NCBI GenBank assembly: GCA_964346245.1
Contig: CAYFUF010000015.1
Location: forward strand, 1 to 37,195
Length of the DNA: 37,195 bases
Reading direction: 5' to 3'
DNA from: CAYFUF01 sp964346245
GTDB taxonomy: Bacteria > Bacillota > Clostridia > Tissierellales > Peptoniphilaceae
This document shows, piece after piece, positions 7,259 to 15,825 of the stretch (the first letter of the stretch is position 1; the number at the start of each line of letters is the position of its first letter). The notes beneath the pieces are model-generated. The model was not told the DNA's origin. It did not search any database and worked only from the letters and a program-made list of their open reading frames with translations. A program made the position numbers and the translations under genes.

Positions 7259-8674
7259 TTATCTAGGCGTAAACAAAGTGTTGTTATTAGAATCCAAGTA
7301 CTGGTAGTTCATTGGATTCAAGATGGTTCCCCATTGGCTGCCTGAGCGTAGCTCGAAGTGCAGGTGGGAACCGGTGGACCTGCCCGTGCTACCCATGTAG
7401 CCGATGAGCTGTCCTGAACTTACCTTAGCACCCGTGTAGGTTTGGATGCTGGATAGGTGGTAGTAGTGGGAGTAGATATTGTTATCGTGGCGGATGACGA
7501 CGTAGTTGCCAGCGGTGTTTGACCAACCTGAGTCGTGAACGGTTCCGGCCTTAGTGGCGATAATACGGTCACCAGTATCTCCATCAATGTCGATACCGTT
7601 GTGGTAACGACCCCAGCGCCAACCAACGTAAGAGGTAATCTTCTTGGTTGCAGGGACTGGCCAAACATAATCGGTATATTGGGCTGTTCCTGAGTTAGCG
7701 TCTAGCATGACCAGAACGCCATCAATCATCCGTTGTCCTGAGTAGGCTTTGCCATCGGACTCAAAGTAGTAGGACGCGCCGTTTTGGAGCTTGACGAATT
7801 GGTTTTTGACCATGGCTCCGTTTGTGTTGAATAAGTAGATGTTAGAGTCGATGGTCTGCAGACCAGTTACGCGGTTACCGCCTTGCGTATTGAGGTAGTA
7901 CCAGTTGCCGTCAATGTATTGAAAACCGAAAGCTTGGGTTCCTGTGTTAACGCGGAAGAAGCGCCAGTCGTTATCGATGAACTGCCAGCCATCTACGCGG
8001 CTGCCGGATGTCTCACGGAAGTAGTAGATCATGCCGTTGGTCTCATCCAACCACCAGCCCTTGAAGTAGTCTTTAGAAGGACCAGTCTGAGATAACCAAG
8101 TCTTCCCATTTTCTTGGAAGAATTGTTCTATATTGTTGCCATTGGAATCGAAGAACTTCCAATTGTAGGCGGACCCACCGTAAACGGGTAGCCATGCCCA
8201 AGAAGAGACGACCATTGTGCCTGTAGGGCGGAAATAGCGCCAGCTGCCATCGATGAACTGCCAACCGAAAACGCGGGTGCCACTTTGTCTGTAGTAGTAG
8301 GTGTAGCCGTTGGCATTGTGCCAACCTGTCATGTAACCAGCCTCTGGACCAGCTTGGGAGTACCAAACATTGCCATTCTCTTCATAGATTTGATCGATGG
8401 CGACTCCATTAGCATTTAAGTATTCCCAGGTGAAGTTTCCATGGAAATCTTTGAGCCAATACCAGTTATCGCTAAGCATTTGACCGTTGTTGTCGTAGTA
8501 GTACCAAGAACCAGCTTCATTTTGCCAGCCAGTTTTAACGACGGTTGGCGCTTGGACTTCAGCGGATTCGGGCTCTGAGGCGGAAGCTATAGAACCGGTC
8601 ATCATTATGAAGGTAAAGGCGGATATAAAGGTTAAGTAACTAATTGTTTTTTTGATTCTCTTTTTATTAAACAC
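7259..8674 (-). CDS. Secreted M23 (LytM-type) endopeptidase with cell-wall-binding repeats
   Basis: A 471-residue secreted protein. A longer frame opens with TTG at 8689, but the AGGAG there is better read as the ribosome binding site for GTG at 8674, giving a start M-F-N-K-K-R-I-K-K. Signal peptide ~1-35 (FTFIMMTGSIASA). Aromatic repeats ~45-325, with SQAGP and SQTGP long units. The C-terminal M23 domain (~345-445) has HNGIDID, ATKAGTV, SHYYHLSS, GYMGSTGRSTGSHLHFE, that is the H-x3-D and H-x-H zinc ligands. The family cuts peptide cross-bridges in peptidoglycan. Two WalR-type boxes lie in the upstream region. Confidence 0.92.
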   Translation of the reverse strand: MFNKKRIKKTISYLTFISAFTFIMMTGSIASASEPESAEVQAPTVVKTGWQNEAGSWYYYDNNGQMLSDNWYWLKDFHGNFTWEYLNANGVAIDQIYEENGNVWYSQAGPEAGYMTGWHNANGYTYYYRQSGTRVFGWQFIDGSWRYFRPTGTMVVSSWAWLPVYGGSAYNWKFFDSNGNNIEQFFQENGKTWLSQTGPSKDYFKGWWLDETNGMIYYFRETSGSRVDGWQFIDNDWRFFRVNTGTQAFGFQYIDGNWYYLNTQGGNRVTGLQTIDSNIYLFNTNGAMVKNQFVKLQNGASYYFESDGKAYSGQRMIDGVLVMLDANSGTAQYTDYVWPVPATKKITSYVGWRWGRYHNGIDIDGDTGDRIIATKAGTVHDSGWSNTAGNYVVIRHDNNIYSHYYHLSSIQTYTGAKVSSGQLIGYMGSTGRSTGSHLHFELRSGSQWGTILNPMNYQYLDSNNNTLFTPR

Positions 8675-8777
8675 TTTGTTTCTCCTCAATACTCAGGTCA
8701 GATATGGTTTGAAAGCCCATGGTTGACCCTTTATATTCTTCCCTAGGGGGAAGCTCATTTGTAAACTCTCTAAGATA

Positions 8778-8794
8778 GTAACAAAAGATTTACA
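8778..8794 (-). promoter_or_regulatory. WalR-type box upstream of the M23 gene
   Basis: On the minus strand TGTAAA, N5, TGTTAC matches TGTWAH-N5-TGTWAH at every defined base. It is about 105 bp upstream of the GTG start. A TTTACA (8760-8765) downstream could be a -35, but no clear -10 follows at normal spacing. Confidence 0.6.
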
Positions 8795-8838
8795 ATAAGG
8801 CAAAAAAAGAGGCTGAAAAAGTATCTTTGCTTTTGTTT

Positions 8839-8855
8839 TGTTACCATTTTGTAAT
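8839..8855 (+). promoter_or_regulatory. Second WalR-type box between the M23 and aminotransferase genes
   Basis: On the plus strand TGTTAC, N5 (CATTT), TGTAAT is a full match to TGTWAH-N5-TGTWAH. It faces the aminotransferase gene, about 80 bp before its likely -10. The rest of the 331-bp gap (8675-9005) shows no gene. Confidence 0.55.
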
Positions 8856-8933
8856 GAAATATTTGCTGTTGAATATGGAATGCTTTAATATAGGTCAAAG
8901 AGTGTTTATCTATTCTCGGACTAAATAAACTTG

Positions 8934-8942
8934 TGGTATGAT
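8934..8942 (+). promoter_or_regulatory. Extended -10 upstream of the aminotransferase gene
   Basis: TGG followed by TATGAT is an extended -10. The -35 region (TTCTCG around 8913) is poor. The leader would be about 57 nt. Confidence 0.45.
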
Positions 8943-9005
8943 AATAGGCGATAACTGCTTCTAACAAAGAAAAAAGATTTAGGAGTAAGGAAAGGAAGTC
9001 ACACT

Positions 9006-10229
9006 TTGAAAATACCATTTTCACCACCAGACATTACACAAATGGAGATTGATGAAGTTATTGAAGCTTTACAATCTGGTTGGATAACAACAGGCCCAAA
9101 GACCAAGGAATTGGAAAGAAGGCTGGCTAGCTACCTTGGAACCGACCGTGTCGTCTGCTTAAATTCACAAACCGCTTGTGCTGAACAGACCCTCCGCCTA
9201 TTAGGCATCGGTGAGGGTGATGAAGTCATTACAACCGCTTATACATACACCGCATCTGCTTCGGTCATTGAGCATGTGGGTGCTAAGATTGTTCTCGTTG
9301 ATACTCAGGAGGATTCCTTGGAGATGGACTACGCCAAGGCGGAAGCTCTGGTTAACGAGAAAACCAAGGTTATTATTCCTGTGGATATCGCTGGCGTGCC
9401 TTGCGATTACGACCGCATCTATGAACTCGTGGACAGGAAGAAAGATCTCTTCCACGCAAGCAATGAGATCCAGGAGGCCTTTAATCGCCTGATTATTCTG
9501 GCAGATACTGCTCACTCCTTTGGTGCTAAAGTAGGCGATATGCCTGCCGGTAACCAAGCTGATTTTTCTGCCTTCTCTTTCCATGCAGTCAAGAATTTTA
9601 CGACAGCAGAGGGGGGAGCCCTAACCTGGCGACAGATTCCCGGCGTGGATGATGAAGAGATTTATAACCGTTTGCAGTTGTTGTCCTTGCATGGCCAAAG
9701 TAAGGATGCCCTATCCAAGTCAGCCATTGGTGCTTGGGAGTACGATATTAAGACCTTAGGTTACAAGTGCAACATGACGGATATGGCCGCTGGCTTGGGT
9801 TTAGCCCAACTGAAGCGCTATCCGGGTTTGTTGGCAAGAAGAAGAGAGATTATCGAGCGTTATGACGAGGCTTTCCGTCCACTAGGTGTTGAAACCCTAG
9901 ACCACTATACGGATAAGCACCAATCGTCGGGTCACCTCTACATTACCCGCCTACCTGGTATTGGGGAAGAAGAGCGAAACGAGATTATTATTAAGATGGG
10001 TGAAGCGGGTATCGCTTGTAATGTTCATTATAAACCGTTACCAATGTTTACAGCCTACCAAGCTTTAGGTTATGATATTCAGGATTTTCCCAATGCCTAC
10101 AAGCATTATGAAAATGAGATTACTTTGCCCCTACACACGAAACTAACGGACGAGGAAGTAGAATACATCATTCAAGAGTATACGTTACTCGTCAAGAAAT
10201 ATTGCTGTGACAACAGCGAGAAGTATTAG
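9006..10229 (+). CDS. DegT/DnrJ/EryC1/StrS-family sugar aminotransferase
   Basis: A 407-residue PLP enzyme. The start is TTG with a purine-rich AAGGAAAGGAAG upstream; the N-terminus IPFSPPDI...EIDEVIEALQSGWITTGPKT is typical for the family. Further hallmarks are LNSQTACAEQTLRLLGIG (cofactor phosphate region), VDIAGVPCDYDRI, DTAHSFGA, and SFHAVKNFTTAEGGA with the Schiff-base lysine at residue 196. The C-terminal part (ACNVHYKPLPMF) contributes to the substrate site. These enzymes usually transfer an amino group to a 4-keto nucleotide sugar. The next gene is a 4,6-dehydratase that could supply that ketone, so the pair suggests a 4-amino-4,6-dideoxy sugar nucleotide. A terminator-like hairpin separates them. 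Confidence 0.88.
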   Translation: MKIPFSPPDITQMEIDEVIEALQSGWITTGPKTKELERRLASYLGTDRVVCLNSQTACAEQTLRLLGIGEGDEVITTAYTYTASASVIEHVGAKIVLVDTQEDSLEMDYAKAEALVNEKTKVIIPVDIAGVPCDYDRIYELVDRKKDLFHASNEIQEAFNRLIILADTAHSFGAKVGDMPAGNQADFSAFSFHAVKNFTTAEGGALTWRQIPGVDDEEIYNRLQLLSLHGQSKDALSKSAIGAWEYDIKTLGYKCNMTDMAAGLGLAQLKRYPGLLARRREIIERYDEAFRPLGVETLDHYTDKHQSSGHLYITRLPGIGEEERNEIIIKMGEAGIACNVHYKPLPMFTAYQALGYDIQDFPNAYKHYENEITLPLHTKLTDEEVEYIIQEYTLLVKKYCCDNSEKY

Positions 10230-10256
10230 AACAACACTTGTGGACTTTATCCTAAG

Positions 10257-10294
10257 ACGTATGAAGTGCAAGCTCAGCTTTATACGTTTTTGTT
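10257..10294 (+). terminator. Terminator-like hairpin after the aminotransferase gene
   Basis: Arms 10257-10266 and 10278-10287 pair over 10 bp with one G-U and an 11-nt loop. A TTTTTGTTG tail follows. It lies only 20 bp before the next start codon, so it may act as an attenuator or partial terminator. Confidence 0.6.
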
Positions 10295-10312
10295 GTTTTA
10301 ATGGAGGTATCA

Positions 10313-12196
10313 ATGAAGAAAACATCCTATTCAAGATCTGTACCAACAGCTGTTTTGTTGGTTCTAGATATCATTCTATTTAATGCGTCGTACTTTGGCG
10401 CCCTTTTGGTTCGCTATGATTTTAAATATGGGCGAATTCCAGAGAGTCTCTTGGTACAAAGTATTAAATTTGCCCCGATTTTTACCATCACGACGATTAT
10501 TATCTTCACCTTATGGAAACTATATCGGTCAATCCTTGCCTTTGTGGGAACCAAGGAAGTTTTGAGCATTATTGGCGCTTCCTTTACCAGCATCTTGCTG
10601 CAGGCGCTTGCTTTTGTTCTGATTCCTAACCTGATACGGGTGCCCTTCGGCTTCTATTTTATCGAGTTTTTTGCCCTGGTTATCCTGACGGTTTTCAGCC
10701 GCTTCCTTTACCGCTTCTATAAGTACTTTGAAGCGGGACACGCTAAGAACGTGATCGGCTCTGGCGAACGCATTCGCACCATGGTTATTGGCGCAGGAGA
10801 AGCCGGCCGTATCATGGTCAGGGAGATGAAGACTTCCGAACAGCTGAGAAACAAGGTGGTTGCCATCATCGATGACGATCCATCCATAAAGGGTCACTAC
10901 CTGGAGGGGATCAAGGTCTACGGTAACCGCCACGATATTATTCGGGTAGCGGAAGAGCTGAATGTAGACATGATTGTTTTCGCTATTCCTACCGCCTTGC
11001 CGGCAGATAGGGCGGAGATCCTAAACTTATGTAAAGAAACAGGTTGCCAATTGCAGACCCTCCCTGGAGTCTACCAGCTCATCAAAGGCGAGGTCGACCT
11101 CTTCCATCTAAGAGATGTTAATTTGGAGGACTTGCTAGGTAGAGACCCGATTAAAGTTAACAATGATGAGATTTTCAACTACATCTCCAATAAGACGATT
11201 CTTATCACCGGTGGTGGCGGAACCATTGGTTCGGAGCTCTGCAGGCAGATTGCAGGCCACTCGCCAAAGAAGCTCATTATCTTTGATATCTATGAGAACA
11301 ATACCTACGGTATCCAGTTGGAGCTAAGAAGAAACTATCCAGATTTAGACCTGGAAGTCTTGATTGGGTCGGTGAGAGATAAGGAAAGAGTTAGGGAGAT
11401 CTTTAGGGATAAGAAGCCGGATATCATCTATCATGCGGCTGCCCATAAGCACGTGCCCCTCATGGAGGACAGCCCCAATGAGGCAATTAAGAACAATGTC
11501 TTCGGCACGCTCAATGTCGCTAAGGCTGCAGTTGAGTTTGAAGCGAAGAAGTTTGTTTTAATCTCCACCGATAAGGCGGTGAACCCGACCAACATTATGG
11601 GTGCGAGCAAGCGCATGTGCGAAATGATCATCCAAAGCATGGATAGTAAGGGCAGTACGGATTTTGTCGCTGTTCGTTTTGGTAACGTCCTAGGATCGAG
11701 CGGCAGCGTCGTTCCTATCTTCAAGAAGCAGATTGAAGAAGGCGGCCCAGTCACTGTTACCCACCCGGAGATTGAGCGTTTCTTTATGACGATCCCTGAG
11801 GCGGTCTCCCTGGTGTTGCAGGCTGGCTACTACGCTAAAGGTGGCGAAATATTCGTCTTGGATATGGGCGAGCCGGTGAAGATTGTGGATATGGCCCGAA
11901 ACTTGATCAAGCTATCTGGTTTCAAGCCCGATGAAGACATAGCGATTACCTTTACTGGCTTACGTCCTGGGGAGAAGCTCTACGAGGAGATGCTCATGAG
12001 CGAAGAAGGCCTGAAGGAGACAGCCAATCAGCGCATTAAGATTGGCCAGCCGATTGCCTTCGATGAGGATGCTTACTTCGAGGATCTGGAAGAGCTGTAC
12101 CACTACGTTTACACGGAGCCGACTGACATTACCGACAAGGTGGGACAGATTGTACCCACGTATAAAAAAGCAATCGATGGTATCCCAATCAAATAG
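10313..12196 (+). CDS. Membrane-bound NDP-sugar 4,6-dehydratase (CapD/PglF/WbpM-like)
   Basis: About 627 residues. An ATG at 10301 overlaps the GGAGGT ribosome binding site, so ATG at 10313 (M-K-K-T-S-Y-S) is chosen. Residues ~8-145 hold four membrane segments. A first Rossmann domain starts near 158 (VIGAGEAGR). The SDR dehydratase domain starts near 297 with ITGGGGTIGSE, contains YHAAAHKHVPLME, and has STDKAVNPTNIMGASKR near 418-434. The Met in place of the SDR Tyr is normal for this long WbpM/PglF class. The family converts UDP-GlcNAc to a UDP-4-keto-6-deoxy sugar at the membrane. With the upstream aminotransferase it could make a precursor of bacillosamine or AATGal-like diaminosugars; no dedicated N-acetyltransferase is seen. 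Confidence 0.88.
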   Translation: MKKTSYSRSVPTAVLLVLDIILFNASYFGALLVRYDFKYGRIPESLLVQSIKFAPIFTITTIIIFTLWKLYRSILAFVGTKEVLSIIGASFTSILLQALAFVLIPNLIRVPFGFYFIEFFALVILTVFSRFLYRFYKYFEAGHAKNVIGSGERIRTMVIGAGEAGRIMVREMKTSEQLRNKVVAIIDDDPSIKGHYLEGIKVYGNRHDIIRVAEELNVDMIVFAIPTALPADRAEILNLCKETGCQLQTLPGVYQLIKGEVDLFHLRDVNLEDLLGRDPIKVNNDEIFNYISNKTILITGGGGTIGSELCRQIAGHSPKKLIIFDIYENNTYGIQLELRRNYPDLDLEVLIGSVRDKERVREIFRDKKPDIIYHAAAHKHVPLMEDSPNEAIKNNVFGTLNVAKAAVEFEAKKFVLISTDKAVNPTNIMGASKRMCEMIIQSMDSKGSTDFVAVRFGNVLGSSGSVVPIFKKQIEEGGPVTVTHPEIERFFMTIPEAVSLVLQAGYYAKGGEIFVLDMGEPVKIVDMARNLIKLSGFKPDEDIAITFTGLRPGEKLYEEMLMSEEGLKETANQRIKIGQPIAFDEDAYFEDLEELYHYVYTEPTDITDKVGQIVPTYKKAIDGIPIK

Positions 12197-12228
12197 GGAA
12201 AACAAATGTTTGCCGTCTATGATAAAAT

Positions 12229-12261
12229 GGTCTGTAGGAAACTTTCCTACAGGCCTTTTTT
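12229..12261 (+). terminator. Intrinsic terminator after the dehydratase gene
   Basis: Arms 12229-12241 and 12243-12255 form a 13-bp self-complementary stem with one G-U (the top pairs must open to make a loop), followed by six T residues. It separates the sugar genes from the TerB-C cassette. Confidence 0.85.
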
Positions 12262-12338
12262 GTTTGCCTTTTTTCTGAAGAAAACTGGGTATTTATAAGC
12301 GATAGGTTATTGCAGCGGCAAAGAAAGGGAGGGATATC

Positions 12339-14420
12339 ATGCCTTCTTATGATGAATTCAACGAGTGGCTCTTATCTCAATTAAAGGATCCAGATCTGTT
12401 GCAGCGCGCAAAAAAACGAATGAAGAAGAGCGTCGTTTGGGACGTTTCGGACGTAGAAGGCTCCGTCATTTCGAAAGAGGATGAGGAAGCCTCGTTTTCC
12501 CATGGCCAAAAGAAGGACGAGTCAAAGGATGAAAAGGGCCATGAGCTGAGAAATACCAATCGCCAGCCAGGATCTAAGCCCCAAGAGGAATCTGTCGAGG
12601 CCTACATAAATAACAGAACTTATGAGCCGGACGGTTTTTGGTTGGAGAAACTGTTTTCTTCGAGAGCTAGTAGGTTAAGTAAAGAGACCCTGCTAAACCA
12701 CAGCACCAACCATATCTATGAGCATCTGGCTAACTTTGCCAACATGTTAGCCCACCACAAACGCAACCCTTGGCAACGGATAGGGGAAGAGGAAGCTCGC
12801 TTCGACGGGGTCTTTTTGAGTCCTGTTCTCATGCAAAGGATATATTACTACGGAAGAGATTTAGTCCTGAGTCACTATAATCCCGAGGAGGTCAAGACCG
12901 GTACGTCGTCTTATCTCCACTACTTTGACCACGCCTTTGGGCGAAAGAGGGCGGGCATACTAATCGACTTAGGCAAGCAGCTAGTCCAATCGCTACCAGA
13001 GATAGATGCTGCGACTTATGAGCATTTCGGCTACACCTCTCGAGGAGAGAAGAGAGTCTGGTGGGACATGGATGGCAGCATCCGCCGCAAGTATCCCATG
13101 ACCGAAAAGCAGGTTAACCGCTACCAAGTTGAGCCGCTTAGAACCACTTTCATCTGGGACCTTGAACCCATGAAGATTCGTATATTGGGCATGTTCAACG
13201 AAGTTTGCGATTACCTGGAAGTTTTGATTGCCCAGGGCGACGAGAACTGGCGCAACCTGGCCATGAAGCGCTACATCCTAAGTGTGGTCAGCGGGGAGAA
13301 GAACCACAACAACCCCAAGCGCTACGACCTGATGGGCATCTTGCTTCGCCGGTGTGAGATGGTGGTCAGAGATTCTGTAGAAGGTTTCCCCCAACTGACC
13401 GCAAGCGATGATGAGGAAGAGCTGAGAAGGCGGTTACCGCAGCCGATCCGAGATCCGCTCAAGGTGTTTCTAGAGACCTATAAGGTGCCCAAACTAGAGG
13501 TGGATGAGCTTGCTATCGTCTGCAATGAGACCCGTTATGGGGTTAAGGTGGCGAATGCTTGGCTGGATGACCGGACTTTTGATGAAAAGGAAGTCCTCCG
13601 CTTATTGGACCAATTAGATGAGAAGACTGCTAACCGAGTCCTAGTCCATCAAGGGCACCGCCTGTCGGATAATTTGCAAAGGCTCAACGTCTTCCTCCAG
13701 TGGAGGAAGAACAAGAAGCTCATCAAGATACAAAAACATGATGTGGATAAGCTCTTTAACCAGAGCCAATACTCCCGCCTAGAGGAATGGATTCAAACGG
13801 ATGCTTTCCCCGAGGGCCTTTCTGCTTTTCGAGACAAGTTCCTCCAGGAAGAGGAAGTACGAAAGACCCTGCTCAATAAGGAGAATTTGGGCAAGAAGCT
13901 CTACTATGAGGGTTTGTGGGCAAGCTATGTTAGCCTTATCCTGCAAGCTTTACAAAAGCCCCGCTTCCGTAAAGTGAAGCTTGATTTCGACAAGGTAAAC
14001 GCCTCTAGGGTTAGCTTGGCCAAGACGGTTGAGCTGGTCGATGACTTCATACAGCGTCACGAGAAACAGGAAGTTTCACAAACCCCTGAGGTTTTTGTAG
14101 AAGAAAAACCTGTAGAAAAGCCTGCAGAAGAATATCCAGAAGAACCTGAAGAAAAGGCTGCTAGTGGCAGCTTGTGGACCAGCACAGAACAGTCCTTTCT
14201 CCTTGCTTTACTAGCAAGCCAAGATGGCTTAAGCCAAACCCAGGTGGAAGATTTTGCCAAAGAGGCGGGCCTTTCCGAGACGGTTTTTTTAGGGCAGATT
14301 AATGATAAGGCTTATGACGATATCGGCGCTGAGTTAGTCTTTCTTGAAGGCGGGCGCGTGATTGTGGATGACTGGGATAAGGACTGGTTAAGAGATAGTG
14401 TAGAAACGAAGGAGAGATAA
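12339..14420 (+). CDS. Large TerB-C domain protein of a TerB/ATPase/helicase cassette
   Basis: A 693-residue soluble protein, ATG start with GGGAGGG upstream. Residues ~25-95 are charged and low complexity (KRMKKSVVWD, then Glu/Lys-rich). The middle (~100-575) is mostly helical with no motif I can name; a TerB-N-like region is possible but not proven. A Glu/Pro-rich linker (EEKPVEKPAEEYPEEPEEK, ~583-602) leads to the last ~80 residues. These match the TerB-C pattern: LLALLASQDGLSQTQVEDFA, AGLSETVFLGQINDKAYDDIG and VIVDDWDKDWL. TerB-C proteins are known to co-occur with an ATPase and a superfamily 2 helicase in predicted DNA-processing or stress loci. The stop overlaps the next start (TAATG), implying translational coupling. 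Probable scaffold or sensor of the cassette; the exact role is unknown. Confidence 0.7.
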   Translation: MPSYDEFNEWLLSQLKDPDLLQRAKKRMKKSVVWDVSDVEGSVISKEDEEASFSHGQKKDESKDEKGHELRNTNRQPGSKPQEESVEAYINNRTYEPDGFWLEKLFSSRASRLSKETLLNHSTNHIYEHLANFANMLAHHKRNPWQRIGEEEARFDGVFLSPVLMQRIYYYGRDLVLSHYNPEEVKTGTSSYLHYFDHAFGRKRAGILIDLGKQLVQSLPEIDAATYEHFGYTSRGEKRVWWDMDGSIRRKYPMTEKQVNRYQVEPLRTTFIWDLEPMKIRILGMFNEVCDYLEVLIAQGDENWRNLAMKRYILSVVSGEKNHNNPKRYDLMGILLRRCEMVVRDSVEGFPQLTASDDEEELRRRLPQPIRDPLKVFLETYKVPKLEVDELAIVCNETRYGVKVANAWLDDRTFDEKEVLRLLDQLDEKTANRVLVHQGHRLSDNLQRLNVFLQWRKNKKLIKIQKHDVDKLFNQSQYSRLEEWIQTDAFPEGLSAFRDKFLQEEEVRKTLLNKENLGKKLYYEGLWASYVSLILQALQKPRFRKVKLDFDKVNASRVSLAKTVELVDDFIQRHEKQEVSQTPEVFVEEKPVEKPAEEYPEEPEEKAASGSLWTSTEQSFLLALLASQDGLSQTQVEDFAKEAGLSETVFLGQINDKAYDDIGAELVFLEGGRVIVDDWDKDWLRDSVETKER

Positions 14421-15769
14421 TGGAGAGAAAGAATACTCGACAACAGGAGAGGCCGGTTCGCCCTAGGGAGGCAAGCCAAATTCTCACCGCCTTAGAGGGC
14501 GGCGTAGTGCCCATTATTGGGATTCAGCATCTCCTGGTCGGACGGTCCAGGGAAGTGGAAGAGATCTTCCGCATCCTCGACCGAGTAGAGGACGGCAGTT
14601 CAGACATGCGCCTGTGGGTGGGGGATTTTGGGTCCGGCAAGAGTTTTATGCTGAGGACAATCGAGCAGTTTGCGCTGCAGAATAATTTTGTTACAGCAAC
14701 GGTAGACCTTACGCCAGCTAGGCGTTTTCACGCCTCCGACGGCAAGGCTCTTGCCTTATATCAAGAGCTGATCAGCCAGCTGAGAACGAGAGGCGCTAGT
14801 GATGGTGGTGTCCTTGCCGGTATCCTAGAGCAGTGGCTCTATTCCTGGTTGCCTGATCTTGGTATCGACCCCAATCAGGGAAGTCAGGTGGATAAGAGGG
14901 ACCTTCTGCTAGCGGAAAAGAAGATATTGGAAACGATCGAATCCTTGGGAACGGCAAGCCTTAGCTTTGAGTTAGGTCAAGCGATTGTTCAGTATCTTAG
15001 GGGCATGCTAGATGGAAATATTACCCGGAAGCTCCAGGCCTTGCGGTGGATAGGGGGTCTAATCACGACCAAGACAGAAGCCAAGCGTGAGCTGGGTATC
15101 AGCCAGATTGTTAATGACGACAACTGGGTGGACATGGTCCTAAATCTGACCGCCCTCTTCCGCCAGGTGGGTTACAGCGGTTTTGTTGTCAACTTTGACG
15201 AGGTGGTCAACCTTTACAAGTTACCCCGGTCGCAAACGAGGGAGCAAAACTACGAGCGTATCCTAAACCTCTATAATGTTGCGAAGACGGGCGAGGTCAA
15301 GGGGCTCTTTGTCAACTTGGGGGCAACAAGAAATACCGTCTTTAACGAGAGGCGGGGCATGTCCAGTTATGGTGCGCTGAAAGGCCGCTTCGGACTGGAG
15401 CAAGAGAACTTAGAGAGACTTGTCGACACCCATGCTACCGTACAGATCCTAAAGCCGTTGACAGCGGAAGAAATCTTTACGCTCTTGGAAAAATTGCAGG
15501 ACATCTACCAGGTCATCGATCAGAGTGACCAGGTCTTCAATGAACAGCAGATTGAAACCTATATGGAAGCCCAATTGAACAGGCCTGGCGCAGGTGAATT
15601 CTTAACGCCTAGAGCAGTAATCAAGGACTTCCTCCAGCTACTGAGCCTGGCTCGCCAAAACAAAGATGTTGGCATCGACCAGCTTCTTGAGATGCGCTTC
15701 GGTAGCTTTGGTGATGTGGTCAAGGATGAAGACGACCACGACGACGACTTCGATATTGAGATTATTTAA
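14420..15769 (+). CDS. BrxD/DUF2791-like P-loop ATPase
   Basis: A 449-residue ATPase whose ATG overlaps the upstream stop codon; the ribosome binding site is GGAGAG. The N-terminus (REASQILTALEGGVVPIIGI then HLLVGRSREVEEI) is characteristic of the BREX ATP-binding family (BrxD, DUF2791). Walker A is GDFGSGKSF near 68-76; a Walker B-like strand GFVVNFDEVVNLY lies near 255-267. A VDLTPARRFHASDG segment and an arginine-rich LGATRNTVFNERRGM stretch also fit the family. The C-terminus is very acidic (DEDDHDDDFDIEII). In type 2 BREX, BrxD is encoded beside the helicase BrxHI, the same order as here. Likely drives or gates the helicase; its partner DNA or signal is unknown. Confidence 0.82.
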   Translation: MERKNTRQQERPVRPREASQILTALEGGVVPIIGIQHLLVGRSREVEEIFRILDRVEDGSSDMRLWVGDFGSGKSFMLRTIEQFALQNNFVTATVDLTPARRFHASDGKALALYQELISQLRTRGASDGGVLAGILEQWLYSWLPDLGIDPNQGSQVDKRDLLLAEKKILETIESLGTASLSFELGQAIVQYLRGMLDGNITRKLQALRWIGGLITTKTEAKRELGISQIVNDDNWVDMVLNLTALFRQVGYSGFVVNFDEVVNLYKLPRSQTREQNYERILNLYNVAKTGEVKGLFVNLGATRNTVFNERRGMSSYGALKGRFGLEQENLERLVDTHATVQILKPLTAEEIFTLLEKLQDIYQVIDQSDQVFNEQQIETYMEAQLNRPGAGEFLTPRAVIKDFLQLLSLARQNKDVGIDQLLEMRFGSFGDVVKDEDDHDDDFDIEII

Positions 15770-15773
15770 GAGT

Positions 15774-15810
15774 GGGGAGGACGCGCAAGCGGCGTCCCCC
15801 TCCCGTTTTT
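15774..15810 (+). terminator. Terminator-like hairpin inside the cassette
   Basis: GGACGC pairs with GCGTCC and flanking G and C runs extend the stem with a bulge (15774-15804). GTTTTT follows. It lies between the ATPase stop and the helicase ribosome binding site, so it may lower helicase expression. Confidence 0.5.
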
Positions 15811-15825
15811 AGGGAAGGAGGATTC

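Noticed and set aside
15772..15825. N-terminal extension of the helicase from GTG at 15772
   Set aside because: It spans the hairpin, has no ribosome binding site and reads as an unusual Arg/Pro stretch; ATG at 15826 has an excellent one.
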